Assembly: GCA_029007295.1 (NCBI GenBank)
Contig: JAQXHN010000028.1
Coordinates: forward strand, 16,496 to 80,495
Source of the DNA: Clostridia bacterium
GTDB lineage: Bacteria > Bacillota > Clostridia > Oscillospirales > CAG-272
Direction: 5' to 3'
Length of the DNA: 64,000 nucleotides
Shown here: positions 10,121-20,846 of the stretch, one piece after another
Layout: every line of letters starts with the position of its first letter
Numbering within the stretch: the first letter of the stretch is position 1
Made by a program: the position numbers and the translations under genes
Notes under the pieces: model-generated
Database searches by the model: none
What the model saw: only the letters and a program-made list of their open reading frames with translations
Told to the model about the DNA's origin: nothing

Positions 10121-11371
10121 ATGAAAAAAAACAAAAAATTACCCAAAGTCGAAACCGGCGGGGAATTAGTAATTAATCCCAAGGTAAGACCGGAGCCGAA
10201 TGAATATTTACTTGAGATATCGAGGAAAATAAAGCTATGCAAAATTCTTGTTATTCTCTTTACCGTAGTATTTATGTGCGGAATGATATTTATTTTCAGA
10301 AGCGATATTACTCTTGAAAATTACAGGTATTTAATTCGTTTCTTTTCGTCGGACGGGGATTATAACGGAGATTACAGAACTATATATTTCGATTCGGCGT
10401 CTACATCCTCCATAGGGATATTTAACGGCGACCTTGTAACCGTGTCGACGAACGGTATCAACCTTTACAGCATGAAGGGCAATAACACACTGACGGAAAA
10501 TCTGTCATATTCAAATCCTATGATAGATACACACGGGAAATATTTGGCGGTTTATGATCTCGGTGGTTATTCGTTCGAGCTTCTGAATAATTTTTCCGTA
10601 CTGTACAGCGAGACCTTTGATTATCCGATTTCACTTGCGAAGGTTTCAGAGGACGGAATGTTTGCGCTTGTAACAAAATCGCTGGAGTATCAGTCGGTCG
10701 TCAATCTCTATGACCATAATTTTCGTCTGCTGTCCAGAATTTACAAGGATAAATATGTAATGGATTTGGATATTTCACACGACGAATCGGAAATACTTGT
10801 CGTATCTGCTTATTCTGAAAACGGAATCTACTGCTCCGAGGTAATGATAGGTCAGCCGTATGTTTCGGAATCGGAGTCCACAGCGGTTTTGACTAACGAA
10901 TTTGCGCTTTCATGCAATTATTTTGCCGACGGCTCATATTGCGTCATGACCGATAAGGCTCTTCATTTTTATAACGACGATAATCAAGAAACGGGAAATT
11001 ATCAATTCGGAAATATAGTTCCCACCAAATTTGAAGCAACCGAAAATAATGTAATTATATCTTACAACAAGAATATTGTCGGCTCGGAAATGGGAATATT
11101 CATATTTGATGAAAAGGGAGAGATTAAGTCCGAATATACCGTCCCCGACAGAGTTCTTGATATAGCCTGTTACAAGGACGATTTCTTCATTCTTTGCGCA
11201 AAAAATATTAACCGTTTGAATGTTAAGTCAGATGAAATTCAGTCATATCCCATTACCGGCGGCAGTACGAGAATATTTGTATGCGACGACGATACGGTAA
11301 TTGTAGGATATACTAATATGATAGAAGCGCATTCTGTTTCTAAAATGTTTAATGAAAAAGCAGGAGGATAA
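10121..11371 (+). CDS. DUF5711-like membrane-anchored beta-propeller protein
   Basis: One N-terminal TM (KILVILFTVVFMCGMIFIF) then repeated beta-strand blocks; placed before a CvpA-like gene. Confidence 0.65.
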   Translation: MKKNKKLPKVETGGELVINPKVRPEPNEYLLEISRKIKLCKILVILFTVVFMCGMIFIFRSDITLENYRYLIRFFSSDGDYNGDYRTIYFDSASTSSIGIFNGDLVTVSTNGINLYSMKGNNTLTENLSYSNPMIDTHGKYLAVYDLGGYSFELLNNFSVLYSETFDYPISLAKVSEDGMFALVTKSLEYQSVVNLYDHNFRLLSRIYKDKYVMDLDISHDESEILVVSAYSENGIYCSEVMIGQPYVSESESTAVLTNEFALSCNYFADGSYCVMTDKALHFYNDDNQETGNYQFGNIVPTKFEATENNVIISYNKNIVGSEMGIFIFDEKGEIKSEYTVPDRVLDIACYKDDFFILCAKNINRLNVKSDEIQSYPITGGSTRIFVCDDDTVIVGYTNMIEAHSVSKMFNEKAGG

Positions 11372-11373
11372 AA

Positions 11374-12078
11374 ATGGGTATTATTATTGATTTTATTTTA
11401 ATCGGTATAATTATTATTTCTGCAATTCTCGGTTGGAAAAGGGGCTTTTTCCGTTCGATTATGAAATTCGGCTCCGTAATAATTGCCGCTGTAGGCTCAT
11501 ATTTTCTGAACGGCGTATTTTCTTCGTTTTTGAAAAGCACGTTTATTATGCCGAAGATTTCGGAGTATATTTACAAATCCTATACTAAGATTTTCGGCGG
11601 AATGTCGCTTTCGGAGCTGTTTTCGGAGATGCCGGAATACTTTTCCAAGTGGCTCGACTCATATTCCGGCGTTGAAAAAGCAAAGGTTTGGTACTCCGGC
11701 ACGGCCAAGGCAAGCGAAAAAGGACTTTGCAATTCGTTAGCTGAGCCGATAGCGGAAAAAATATCGACGGTTACGGCTTATATTCTGGCTTTTATTGCGA
11801 TATTAATTGTGATCAGAATCATATGCTTTGTGGTTGACAGATTTTTGTCATTGCCTGTTCTTAACGGCGTAAATAAGCTGTTCGGACTGATATTCGGTAT
11901 TGCGACGGGGCTTATCGTATCCTGGATATGCGCCGAGGTGCTTCGCTTGGGAGTACCGGAGCTTGCAAAAATATACCCCGTATTTCAAGGGGCGGAACAA
12001 AGCAGTGTGTTTTTAACCGTTCTGTGCAGCTTCAATCCGTTAACGATATTCGACGTCTTCAAGTCAAAAATAAAATAA
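11374..12078 (+). CDS. CvpA family membrane protein
   Basis: IIIDFILIGIIIISAILGWKRGFFRSIMKFGSVIIAAVGSYF; typical CvpA N-terminus. Confidence 0.83.
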   Translation: MGIIIDFILIGIIIISAILGWKRGFFRSIMKFGSVIIAAVGSYFLNGVFSSFLKSTFIMPKISEYIYKSYTKIFGGMSLSELFSEMPEYFSKWLDSYSGVEKAKVWYSGTAKASEKGLCNSLAEPIAEKISTVTAYILAFIAILIVIRIICFVVDRFLSLPVLNGVNKLFGLIFGIATGLIVSWICAEVLRLGVPELAKIYPVFQGAEQSSVFLTVLCSFNPLTIFDVFKSKIK

Positions 12079-12101
12079 ATTTTTTAAAAGGATAAATTAT
12101 A

Positions 12102-14447
12102 ATGCAAATGTGTTCAAGATGCCATAAAAGGGTGGCAGTTGTGTATATATCTCATATGGTTGACGGAAAAATGGTAAACGACGGACTTTGCATGAAGTGT
12201 GCAAAGGAGCTTGGAATACAGCCGGTCAACGATATTATAGAAAACATGGGGCTTTCCGAGGAGGACATAGATAATATGTCCATGGAGATGGATAACATGC
12301 TGGAGCCTTCTGAGGACAGCGAACCCTCGGAGGCGGGCGACGAATCCGAAGGAAGAGCGCCGAGCGTCGATTTTAACAAAATATTCGGGCAGATGAAGCT
12401 TCCTCCGTTTATGCAGGGAATTAAGGGAGGGGCGGGCTCTAACCCGAACGACCCGAAAGCCGGAAAAGCAAAGGGTGCCAAAAACGGTAAACAGCAAAAG
12501 GATGAGGGCAGAAAGTTCATAAATCTTTACTGCATGGATTTGACGGCAAAGGCAAGACAGGGAAAGCTTGATAAAATAGTCGGCAGAGACAGGGAAATTT
12601 CCCGTATGATGCAAATTCTGTGCAGAAGGCAAAAAAACAATCCCTGCCTTATAGGAGAACCCGGCGTCGGTAAAACCGCAATAGCCGAGGCGCTCGCACA
12701 GAAAATCGCAAACGGAAGCGTTCCCTACAGATTAAAGGATAAAGAGATTATGCTCGTGGACCTTACCGCCCTTGTTGCCGGAACACAGTTCAGAGGTCAG
12801 TTTGAGAGCAGAATGAAGGGACTTATTTCCGAGGTTAAAGCTCTCGGAAATATTATCCTTGTTATCGACGAGGTGCATAGCATAGTCGGTGCGGGCGACG
12901 CAGAGGGCTCAATGAATGCCGCCAATATTTTAAAGCCCGCCCTGTCAAGAGGCGATGTTCAGATAATAGGCGCCACTACATTGACCGAATACAGAAAATA
13001 TATCGAAAAGGATTCAGCGCTCGAAAGAAGATTTCAGCCAATTATTATTGAGGAGTCTTCCGTTGCCGATACTGTTGAGATTTTGGGCGGAATAAAGAGC
13101 TATTACGAAAATTTCCACGGTATATCGGTTCCTTTTGAAACCGTTAGAAGGGCAGTTTATCTCTCGGAAAGATATATTACGGAGCGGTATTTGCCCGATA
13201 AGGCTATAGACCTGCTTGATGAAGCGTGCGCACATCTTGTCTTGAAAACACCCGTCGTAGGACAGTGTGCGGAGCTGAAAGCGGAGCTTGAAAAAACGGA
13301 AAGGGAAAGAGCGGAGCTTGAAGCGCAGCCGGACCCGGAGGATCCTAAGGAAAGCGAAGAAAGGTATAAAAAACTTGCAGACCTTAAGGTGAAGGAAATA
13401 GGCGACAGACAGCGCCTTTGCGAATTAGAGGAGGAAAGAGCCAAGGTGTTCCTCTCTACCTCCGAATTGGCGGATGTTATTGAGATATGGACGGGCATTC
13501 CGGCAAGCAATATAACAGAACATGAATTCGGCAGGATAGACCGTCTTGCAGACAGATTGAAATCGAGAATTGTAGGTCAGGACGAGGCGGTTGACGCAGT
13601 AGCGAGAGCGATAAAGCGTTCAAGGGCGGGTATTTCCTATAAGAGAAAGCCGGTGTCGTTTATTTTTGCGGGACCTACGGGAGTCGGAAAAACGGAGCTT
13701 GTAAAAACGCTTGCCTCGGACTTATTTGATTCTCCCGAGTCGCTTATCAGGCTCGATATGTCCGAGTTTATGGAAAAGCACAGCGTATCGAGAATTATCG
13801 GTTCTCCTCCGGGGTATGTCGGATATGACGAAGCGGGACAGTTAACCGAGAAAATCAGAAGAAAGCCGTACTCCGTTGTCCTTTTCGACGAAATCGAAAA
13901 GGCGCATCCGGATGTACTGAACGTACTGCTGCAAATTCTCGACGACGGCAGAATAACCGATGCGCAGGGCAGATGCGTCAGTTTTGAAAATACAATAATC
14001 GCAATGACGACGAATGCGGGCTCTCAGACGGCGACAAATGCGGCGGGCTTCGGCGCAGATCTTGACGTTCTCGATTATGACAAAACAATGAAGGCGCTGT
14101 CGGATTTTCTGCGTCCCGAATTTATAAATCGCGTAGATGAAGTAATATCCTTCCATTCGCTTACCGAAGAAAATTTCGTTGCTATAGCAAATATTATGCT
14201 CTCCGACCTTAAAAAGGTTATGGAGGATAAAGAAATTGAATTCGGCTTTACCGACAGAGCTGCAAAGCTTGTTGCGTCAAAATCATATTCGCGCAAATTC
14301 GGCGCAAGAAATATGAGAAGATATATAGAAAGAAATATTGAGGATAAAATAGCGGATAAAATAATATCCTCTTACGAAAATGCAATTCATTCCATTTCGG
14401 TGGATGTTGCCGAAAACGGGCTGGAGCCGTTAATTATTTGTAACTGA
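12102..14447 (+). CDS. ClpE-like AAA+ unfoldase with N-terminal CxxC...CxxC zinc finger
   Basis: [38 protein letters not shown]; two AAA+ modules ([30 protein letters not shown]); short middle domain; NAAGFGAD near the usual ClpP-binding loop position. Confidence 0.88.
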   Translation: MQMCSRCHKRVAVVYISHMVDGKMVNDGLCMKCAKELGIQPVNDIIENMGLSEEDIDNMSMEMDNMLEPSEDSEPSEAGDESEGRAPSVDFNKIFGQMKLPPFMQGIKGGAGSNPNDPKAGKAKGAKNGKQQKDEGRKFINLYCMDLTAKARQGKLDKIVGRDREISRMMQILCRRQKNNPCLIGEPGVGKTAIAEALAQKIANGSVPYRLKDKEIMLVDLTALVAGTQFRGQFESRMKGLISEVKALGNIILVIDEVHSIVGAGDAEGSMNAANILKPALSRGDVQIIGATTLTEYRKYIEKDSALERRFQPIIIEESSVADTVEILGGIKSYYENFHGISVPFETVRRAVYLSERYITERYLPDKAIDLLDEACAHLVLKTPVVGQCAELKAELEKTERERAELEAQPDPEDPKESEERYKKLADLKVKEIGDRQRLCELEEERAKVFLSTSELADVIEIWTGIPASNITEHEFGRIDRLADRLKSRIVGQDEAVDAVARAIKRSRAGISYKRKPVSFIFAGPTGVGKTELVKTLASDLFDSPESLIRLDMSEFMEKHSVSRIIGSPPGYVGYDEAGQLTEKIRRKPYSVVLFDEIEKAHPDVLNVLLQILDDGRITDAQGRCVSFENTIIAMTTNAGSQTATNAAGFGADLDVLDYDKTMKALSDFLRPEFINRVDEVISFHSLTEENFVAIANIMLSDLKKVMEDKEIEFGFTDRAAKLVASKSYSRKFGARNMRRYIERNIEDKIADKIISSYENAIHSISVDVAENGLEPLIICN

Positions 14448-14461
14448 ACAAGAGGGAAAGT

Positions 14462-17254
14462 ATGCAAAAGCGTTGGTATAACCTTACAACAGAGCAAATC
14501 GCAGAACAATTGAATACCGACACTGAGGCAGGGCTTTCCGCCAAACAAGCAAGAAAGCGACTCTCGGTTTACAAGGAAAACGACGCTTTTATTATGCCGG
14601 AAAATTCCTTTTCGTCATATGTAAAGGCTGTTTCAAAGGACGTTACCGGTTACATGATGATAGCGTCCGCCGTCATGGCGGTAATATTTTCCGAAGAGGT
14701 CAGCGCCCTTGTGATAATTGCTCTGATCCTGCTTAATTTTGTTTCTGCGCTGTTATTCTACGGAAACAGTGCGAAAACACTGCACAATATGGCAAAGTAC
14801 GCTTCTCCCATGTCAAGGGTAGTGCGGGATTCACAGCTTACGCTGATAAATCAGCGAAAAATCGTTCCCGGCGATATTATTGTGCTCGGAGCCGGAGATA
14901 TTGTACCGTGTGACTGCAGAATTATTTCGTGCGATAATTTTTTCTGTCTTGAAAAAAATCTGACCGGGGTTTCCTCGGAGGTGCAAAAGGACCCGAAGCT
15001 TATATACGGCTTAAATGTCCGTGTTGAAAATCAGAAAAATACAGCGTTTGCGACGTCTCTTGTGACTAAGGGTACAGCTACGGCAATCGCCTGCGAAACA
15101 GGCAGTAATACATACGCCAATGAAATTAACGCAAGGCCGGAAATAATAACTCACGATAATCTTGACATTATCAGGGCAATGAAAAAATACAGCACGTCAT
15201 GGGGCTTGACCATGCTGTTTATGATTCTTGTGCTCACCGGTCTTGACTTAATTCTCGGACTGAAAACACGGAGTCTTTTTGATATTTTTATCAGCGGCTT
15301 ATCCCTTGCCGTAGCGGCCATGACGGAGATGTATGCGGTATTCGGATATTTCGTTATCGCTCACGGACTTAATTCCTCCATCAGAAAATACGGAAAGGTT
15401 ATCAGCGGAGCGGCGATAAAAAACGTTGAGCTTTTACCGAAAATCAAGGATATTACAACGCTTATAGTACCGAAAAAGGGAGGCTTTTTTGCAAAAACGA
15501 CCGCCCTTGAAATGCTTTGGTGTCAGGATACGCTTCATAGGGCGGACGAGAGAAATTTGCTTAGATACTGCGACAGGCTGCTGAAGCTGGCAATGCTTTC
15601 ATCAGGCTATAACGGAGCAAACAGAGATGTGTTGAAAAATCCTGCGAACGACGCCTGCGCTATAGTATCTGCGTCAGAAAAGCTCGGTCTGGACAGAAAT
15701 ACAGTCGGTACGGAAAATCCGTGTCTTGACTATACGCAGATTGAGCTTGCGGAGCAGCAATGCGATTTGTCTCTTGTAGCCTATGACGACGACATATATG
15801 CTCTTGCAAAGGGAGACGCAAAGCGTCTTTTGTATAAATGCTCAACCTATTTTGATGATAATCAGGAAAAGCCGTTAACCGAAAAGGAAAAAAAGCGTAT
15901 ATCGGATACGATAGACAATATTACCGAAAAGGGCTATCGGGCTCTCGGAATAATTTCTCGTAAATCGGACATATTTCTTGCCGGAGGCGTTGATTCCGAG
16001 CTGTGCGACTGGAACTTTGAGGGCTTTGTCATTATGCTTGACGTTATGCTTCGCGGAGCAAAGGAAACCGTAGAGCTTTGCCGGAAGAATAATATAAAGG
16101 TTATGATGCTTTGCGACGAAACGGGAGAGCAAAACAGAGTGTACGCAAAAAGATTGGGATTAATAAGCGAGGAGGGCGGCGTATCGGACGGTGTTTTGAC
16201 GTCTAAGGATATGTCTTCGATGTCCGATTATGAGTTTTCCGAAAAGCTTTCGGGTTACGCTCTGTTAGAGGGACTTACGTTTCTCCAAAAGAAGCTTTTG
16301 ATTTCGCACCTTCAGAAAAAGGGTGAGGTTGTCGGTTATCTTGCAACCGAGCTTGATGAAACAATACTTCTGAAAAAGGCGGACGTAGGCTTTACCGGTG
16401 CGCTTGCCCTTTCGGACGGTGCATCTTCGATAGATTTATGTATGAACGATTCGCCCGTGTATATTCACAATAAAACGGATAATCCCGCCGGCTGCGAGGC
16501 GTTGAAATTCATTTGCGATGTATTGGTATCTCCGCCCGAACGGAAATTCGGCGGCTTTAACGGCATGGTATCTGCGGTTATGGCTTCAAAGAACATCTAC
16601 CGAAACATAAAGAAAACAATAAAATATCTGATCGCTTCACAGCTTACAAGATTTCTCATTGTGCTTTATTCTGTCGTCGCCGGATATTTCGGAATAAACG
16701 GTACGCTCAGAATGTTGACCTCGCCCCAGGTCCTTTTCTCGGGCTTGATTTGCGATTTTGCAGTTGTTGTCGCTATTGCGTTTCAAAGGAGAAATAACAT
16801 TTCTTCCGCATGTGATATCAGCGTCACGGAGCCGTCAAAATCCGTTCTTAACAAGCTTTCTCCCATTTTACTGTCCGTAATATGGACGGTATTAATTGTG
16901 ATTTCACCGATAATAATTTCCGCTTTTTCAATAAAAATGACAAGTGAGGAAATAACCTCAACGGTGTTTGTTTTATATATTCTGTCTCAGATTATAGTAG
17001 CATGGGAGATTATAATCGACGGCTCTGCGTTTCGGCTTAAAAAAGGTATAAACAAGGCAATGGCTGTGATATCGCTGTTTGTCGTGCTTTTTACCGCTGC
17101 ATTGAACATTCCGTTCTTCGGCGCTCTGTTTGACTATGTGACGCTGAACCCGGCAGAATGGATTTGTATAGCTGCCATTTTGACGTTGCTGTTTGCTCTG
17201 ATTGAATTATTTAAGCAGATAAGACGCGCCGTAACGGTACGCTTAGGCAAATGA
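14462..17254 (+). CDS. P-type ATPase-like protein lacking catalytic motifs (putative pseudo-ATPase)
   Basis: P2-type architecture (cation-ATPase N-terminal domain, PGDIIVLGAGDIVPCD actuator, TM blocks) but DKTGT reads PKKGG, TGES reads TGVS, TGDGVND reads LATELDE, IPEGL reads MTEMY; ORF intact for 930 codons. Confidence 0.85.
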   Translation: MQKRWYNLTTEQIAEQLNTDTEAGLSAKQARKRLSVYKENDAFIMPENSFSSYVKAVSKDVTGYMMIASAVMAVIFSEEVSALVIIALILLNFVSALLFYGNSAKTLHNMAKYASPMSRVVRDSQLTLINQRKIVPGDIIVLGAGDIVPCDCRIISCDNFFCLEKNLTGVSSEVQKDPKLIYGLNVRVENQKNTAFATSLVTKGTATAIACETGSNTYANEINARPEIITHDNLDIIRAMKKYSTSWGLTMLFMILVLTGLDLILGLKTRSLFDIFISGLSLAVAAMTEMYAVFGYFVIAHGLNSSIRKYGKVISGAAIKNVELLPKIKDITTLIVPKKGGFFAKTTALEMLWCQDTLHRADERNLLRYCDRLLKLAMLSSGYNGANRDVLKNPANDACAIVSASEKLGLDRNTVGTENPCLDYTQIELAEQQCDLSLVAYDDDIYALAKGDAKRLLYKCSTYFDDNQEKPLTEKEKKRISDTIDNITEKGYRALGIISRKSDIFLAGGVDSELCDWNFEGFVIMLDVMLRGAKETVELCRKNNIKVMMLCDETGEQNRVYAKRLGLISEEGGVSDGVLTSKDMSSMSDYEFSEKLSGYALLEGLTFLQKKLLISHLQKKGEVVGYLATELDETILLKKADVGFTGALALSDGASSIDLCMNDSPVYIHNKTDNPAGCEALKFICDVLVSPPERKFGGFNGMVSAVMASKNIYRNIKKTIKYLIASQLTRFLIVLYSVVAGYFGINGTLRMLTSPQVLFSGLICDFAVVVAIAFQRRNNISSACDISVTEPSKSVLNKLSPILLSVIWTVLIVISPIIISAFSIKMTSEEITSTVFVLYILSQIIVAWEIIIDGSAFRLKKGINKAMAVISLFVVLFTAALNIPFFGALFDYVTLNPAEWICIAAILTLLFALIELFKQIRRAVTVRLGK

Positions 17255-17257
17255 CTA

Positions 17258-17286
17258 TTGACTGTATTAACAAATTGTGGTATAAT
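17258..17286 (+). promoter_or_regulatory. Sigma-A-type promoter for the glycosyltransferase cluster
   Basis: TTGACT (17258-17263), 17-nt spacer, TATAAT (17281-17286), 38 nt before the ATG at 17324. Confidence 0.75.
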
Positions 17287-17323
17287 ATTTTATTATCTGT
17301 TGATATGATTTTTAGAGGGAAAA

Positions 17324-18364
17324 ATGAAGAAAATATGCGTTTTGGGAAGCTTTGACGAAAAATCCGCATTTGACGGACAAACAATAAAAACTCTTGAGAT
17401 TGTAAATTCCCTTTGCAAAAAATACGGTGATGACCGAGTAATGAAAATCAGTTATCACAATATTAAAAACAGCAAGCTTAAGCTCTTATCCGCAGTGTAT
17501 AGGGGCTTTTCGTTGTGCGAAAATGTTGTAATTATTTCAAGACACGCTTCCATCGGTACGCTTGTAAAAATATGTACTTTGATTAACAGGTTTTTCAAAA
17601 GACCGATATATCAGATTATGATAGGAGGTCTTTTGCCGGACGCAGTGAAGGAAAAGCCCTCTCTTAAAAACGTCCTGAAAAAGCTCAATTATGTGTTTGT
17701 CGAAAGCGAAGTGCAGAAGAGTAATCTTGAAATTCAAGGAGTATCTAATGCGGTTTGTATGCCGAACTTTAAGGATATGCGGCTCTATACAGAGGCGGAG
17801 CTTAAAAAAGACTTTACGAAGCCGTATCCTTTGGTATTTATGTCGAGAGTTACCGAGGTAAAGGGTATAGGCGAGCTTATCGAAGCGGTCAGAGAAATAA
17901 ACCGCAATGAAGTGAAATTCACACTCGATATTTACGGGATGATAGACGAGGATTATTCGGATACCTTTTCGAAATTGAAAAGCGAATTTCCCGAGTATAT
18001 CAGATATTGCGGAATATGCGAGCCGCACAAGACGAGCGAGGTTTTGCATAATTACTTTTTGCATGTGTTGCCGACAAGAAATCCGACGGAAGGTCAGCCC
18101 GGCTCTGTCATTGACGCATTTTATGCAGGCGTGCCCACATTGTGTGCGGTTTGGACGTACAGTGCGGATATGATACCGGAGGGCGTGTGCGGCGAATCCT
18201 TCCCAAAGGGCGACTATGAAAAAATGAAGCAGATGCTCCTTGCATATTACGATAATCCGGACAGAGTATATTCTATGCAGGAGGGTGCGTTGAAGGAAGC
18301 CGAAAAATACTCTCCCGAGGCAATAATGAACATTCTCTATGAAAAGGCGGACGATTTCAGATGA
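17324..18364 (+). CDS. Glycosyltransferase family 4-like protein
   Basis: PLVFMSRVTEVKGIGELIEAV...PTRNPTEGQPGSVIDAFYAGVPTLC. Confidence 0.82.
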   Translation: MKKICVLGSFDEKSAFDGQTIKTLEIVNSLCKKYGDDRVMKISYHNIKNSKLKLLSAVYRGFSLCENVVIISRHASIGTLVKICTLINRFFKRPIYQIMIGGLLPDAVKEKPSLKNVLKKLNYVFVESEVQKSNLEIQGVSNAVCMPNFKDMRLYTEAELKKDFTKPYPLVFMSRVTEVKGIGELIEAVREINRNEVKFTLDIYGMIDEDYSDTFSKLKSEFPEYIRYCGICEPHKTSEVLHNYFLHVLPTRNPTEGQPGSVIDAFYAGVPTLCAVWTYSADMIPEGVCGESFPKGDYEKMKQMLLAYYDNPDRVYSMQEGALKEAEKYSPEAIMNILYEKADDFR

Positions 18365-19527
18365 AGCGTATAGCCATGGTTTCATACGATTTGAGAAGCG
18401 GAGGAAGCCAAAGGGCGGCAAGCGAGCTGACTATGGCTTTTAAGGACAAATACGAATTTTACTATATCGTATTTGACGCCGATGAAATAAGCTACAAAAT
18501 TAATGCAAAGCTGATTGATTTGAATTATCACTCAAGCAAAAACAAGGCAAAAAAGGTTCTGAACACATTTTTAAGGGCGAGGGGCATTGCCAAGACGGTT
18601 AAAAAATACAATATTGATACGGGAATGGCGTTTACACCTATTGCCAACCGAGCGCTTCGTTTTTCCGGCGTAAAATGCAGAAAAATCGCCGCATGCAGGG
18701 GATATGAGCATTTAGCGCTGGCGACCCCGGAGTATCACGCCTGCTGCGACAAAGGTTGTGAGATCCTGTTTAATTCCGATGAATCATTGCAGTATTATCT
18801 TAAAAAGTATCCTCAGGACAGGGAAAAATGCAAGACAATTCAAAACCTTATAGACTGTACCAAAATCAAGGAAAAGTCGGCTCTCGATTTGCCGGAAGAG
18901 GTGAAAAAATTTTACGAAACTCACAGGACGGTTTCAAATGTGGGTATTTTTTCAAGGCATAAGGGACATTGGAATCTTCTAAAGAGCTTTGAAATACTCA
19001 AGGAAAGGGTGCCCGACGCCGGACTTGTCCTTATCGGACACGACGGAGCAATAGAAGAGGATATTAAAAAAATGGTGTCCGAAAACAAATACGCCGACGA
19101 TATTTTGCTTATCGGCTATTCGGACAATCCGTTTATGTATGTCGCAAAAAGCGACGTTTATGCATTATCGTCCACATCGGAGGGCTTTCCGAATGCTCTT
19201 GCCGAGGCCATGTGTCTTCGGAAGGTTTGTGTTGCGACTCTTTGTAAAACGGGTCCTCTTGAGCTTCTTACCGACAGCACGCAAAATACGGAATTGACGG
19301 ACTACGCAGTGCTTGAAAACGGCATTGCAACGCCCGTAATGGATGAAAAACCGGATTTTGATTATTCAAATAAAAATGAATCGCACATAATTTTTGCATC
19401 GGCCCTGGAAAGAGCCCTGACAGATACAAAGCTGAGAAAAGCTCTTTCCGTAAATGCCGAAAAGCGTGCTTTGAAGTTGGATAAATCCAATATTATGAAA
19501 GAGTACGAGAGCTATCTTGACAGATAA
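18361..19527 (+). CDS. Glycosyltransferase family 4 protein
   Basis: DLRSGGSQRAASELTMAF...GIFSRHKGHWNLLKSFEIL...STSEGFPNALAEAMCL. Confidence 0.87.
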   Translation: MKRIAMVSYDLRSGGSQRAASELTMAFKDKYEFYYIVFDADEISYKINAKLIDLNYHSSKNKAKKVLNTFLRARGIAKTVKKYNIDTGMAFTPIANRALRFSGVKCRKIAACRGYEHLALATPEYHACCDKGCEILFNSDESLQYYLKKYPQDREKCKTIQNLIDCTKIKEKSALDLPEEVKKFYETHRTVSNVGIFSRHKGHWNLLKSFEILKERVPDAGLVLIGHDGAIEEDIKKMVSENKYADDILLIGYSDNPFMYVAKSDVYALSSTSEGFPNALAEAMCLRKVCVATLCKTGPLELLTDSTQNTELTDYAVLENGIATPVMDEKPDFDYSNKNESHIIFASALERALTDTKLRKALSVNAEKRALKLDKSNIMKEYESYLDR

Positions 19528-19537
19528 GGAATAAAAA

Positions 19538-20833
19538 ATGAAAAAAATTCTTTTCATAACATATAATTTTGCGCCCCGTCAGAGCGTAGGCTCAATAAGA
19601 CCGACAAGGCTTGCAATGTATCTTGCAAAAATGGGTCATAAGGTTGACGTAGTGTGCGCAAAGGAATACGGAATGCTTGACCATTCTATGGACGAGGTTT
19701 TCGATTATATCGGTACAGTTGAAAAAATCACTCATCCGCAGATGAACGAAAAGAACATCCCGCTGAATACACCGCAAAAGCAGCCGACGTCCAAACAAGC
19801 CTCCAAAATAAAGAAGCTTCCCCTTGCGGATAGGGTGAAAAAGTCTTTATTTGAGGTAAAGAAGATAAAGATGGCAAAGGAATTTGCGGATAAATTCGAG
19901 GATATCGTAAAAAACGATATCGACAGATTTTCCGAATATGACACCGTAATCACCACCTACGGTCCTCTTGAAAGCACCTATTGTTCTTTTGTTATGAAAA
20001 AATATTTTCCGAACGTGCGCTTGGTTTCGGATTTTCGGGACCCGATGACCTTTGCCGATTACGGATATCCGGCAAACCTTATAAGAGCTCGGGTACAAAA
20101 AAAGGTGTGTGAAATTTCCGATGCGCTTGTTTCCATTTCAAAGGGGACTTATGACGAGATTTTTACAAAAGAAGCATATCGAAAAAAAGCCAAGGTTATT
20201 TATAACGGCTACGATATATCGGACATTCCGAAGAATAAAAACAACTATGACGGTCAGTATTCGTTTCTTTGTCTCGGTACAATGTATCACGGGAAAAGAG
20301 ACGTCAGCGTTCTCTTTAAGGCGTTATCCGAGCTTTGTAAAGAGGGAAATATTGATGAAAAGGATATAAAAGTAAATTACGTAGGCGGCCATTTTGATAT
20401 TCTGAAATCTCAGGCCGAGCGCTACTCCCTTGAAAACGTATTAAGCAATCGGGGGTTCGTGACGAGAAGCGAGTGTATGGCAATGCAGACAGAAAGCAGA
20501 AATCTGCTTCTCCCTAACTGGAATTTTCACAACGCCAAGGGCGTTTTAACCGGAAAGTTTTTTGAATATATGGTTACCGGGCGTCCGATTATCTCTATAG
20601 TATGCGGCGATACCCCTGACAGCGAAATATCGGAATTAATCGAACGGTACGGATTCGGCTTTTCATACGAGCAGGCAAACGACAAAGAGGATTACGAAAA
20701 GCTGAAGCAATATTTACTGAATGATTATAAAAGATATAAGCAGGGGCTTGACTGTGAGATAATTCCGAGCGATGACGCCGTTTCGGATTTTAACTATGAA
20801 AAAATTACGGAGCAATTTGAGAAGTTAGTATAA
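19538..20833 (+). CDS. Glycosyltransferase (GT4-like)
   Basis: ILFITYNFAPRQSVGSIRPTRLAMYLAKMGHKVDVVCA...GVLTGKFFEYMVTGRPIISIV. Confidence 0.82.
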   Translation: MKKILFITYNFAPRQSVGSIRPTRLAMYLAKMGHKVDVVCAKEYGMLDHSMDEVFDYIGTVEKITHPQMNEKNIPLNTPQKQPTSKQASKIKKLPLADRVKKSLFEVKKIKMAKEFADKFEDIVKNDIDRFSEYDTVITTYGPLESTYCSFVMKKYFPNVRLVSDFRDPMTFADYGYPANLIRARVQKKVCEISDALVSISKGTYDEIFTKEAYRKKAKVIYNGYDISDIPKNKNNYDGQYSFLCLGTMYHGKRDVSVLFKALSELCKEGNIDEKDIKVNYVGGHFDILKSQAERYSLENVLSNRGFVTRSECMAMQTESRNLLLPNWNFHNAKGVLTGKFFEYMVTGRPIISIVCGDTPDSEISELIERYGFGFSYEQANDKEDYEKLKQYLLNDYKRYKQGLDCEIIPSDDAVSDFNYEKITEQFEKLV

Positions 20834-20846
20834 GAGAAGGTAAAAA

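Noticed and set aside
17537-18421. 294-aa minus-strand ORF
   Set aside because: Antisense to the glycosyltransferase gene at 17324-18364; low-complexity basic/aromatic shadow frame.
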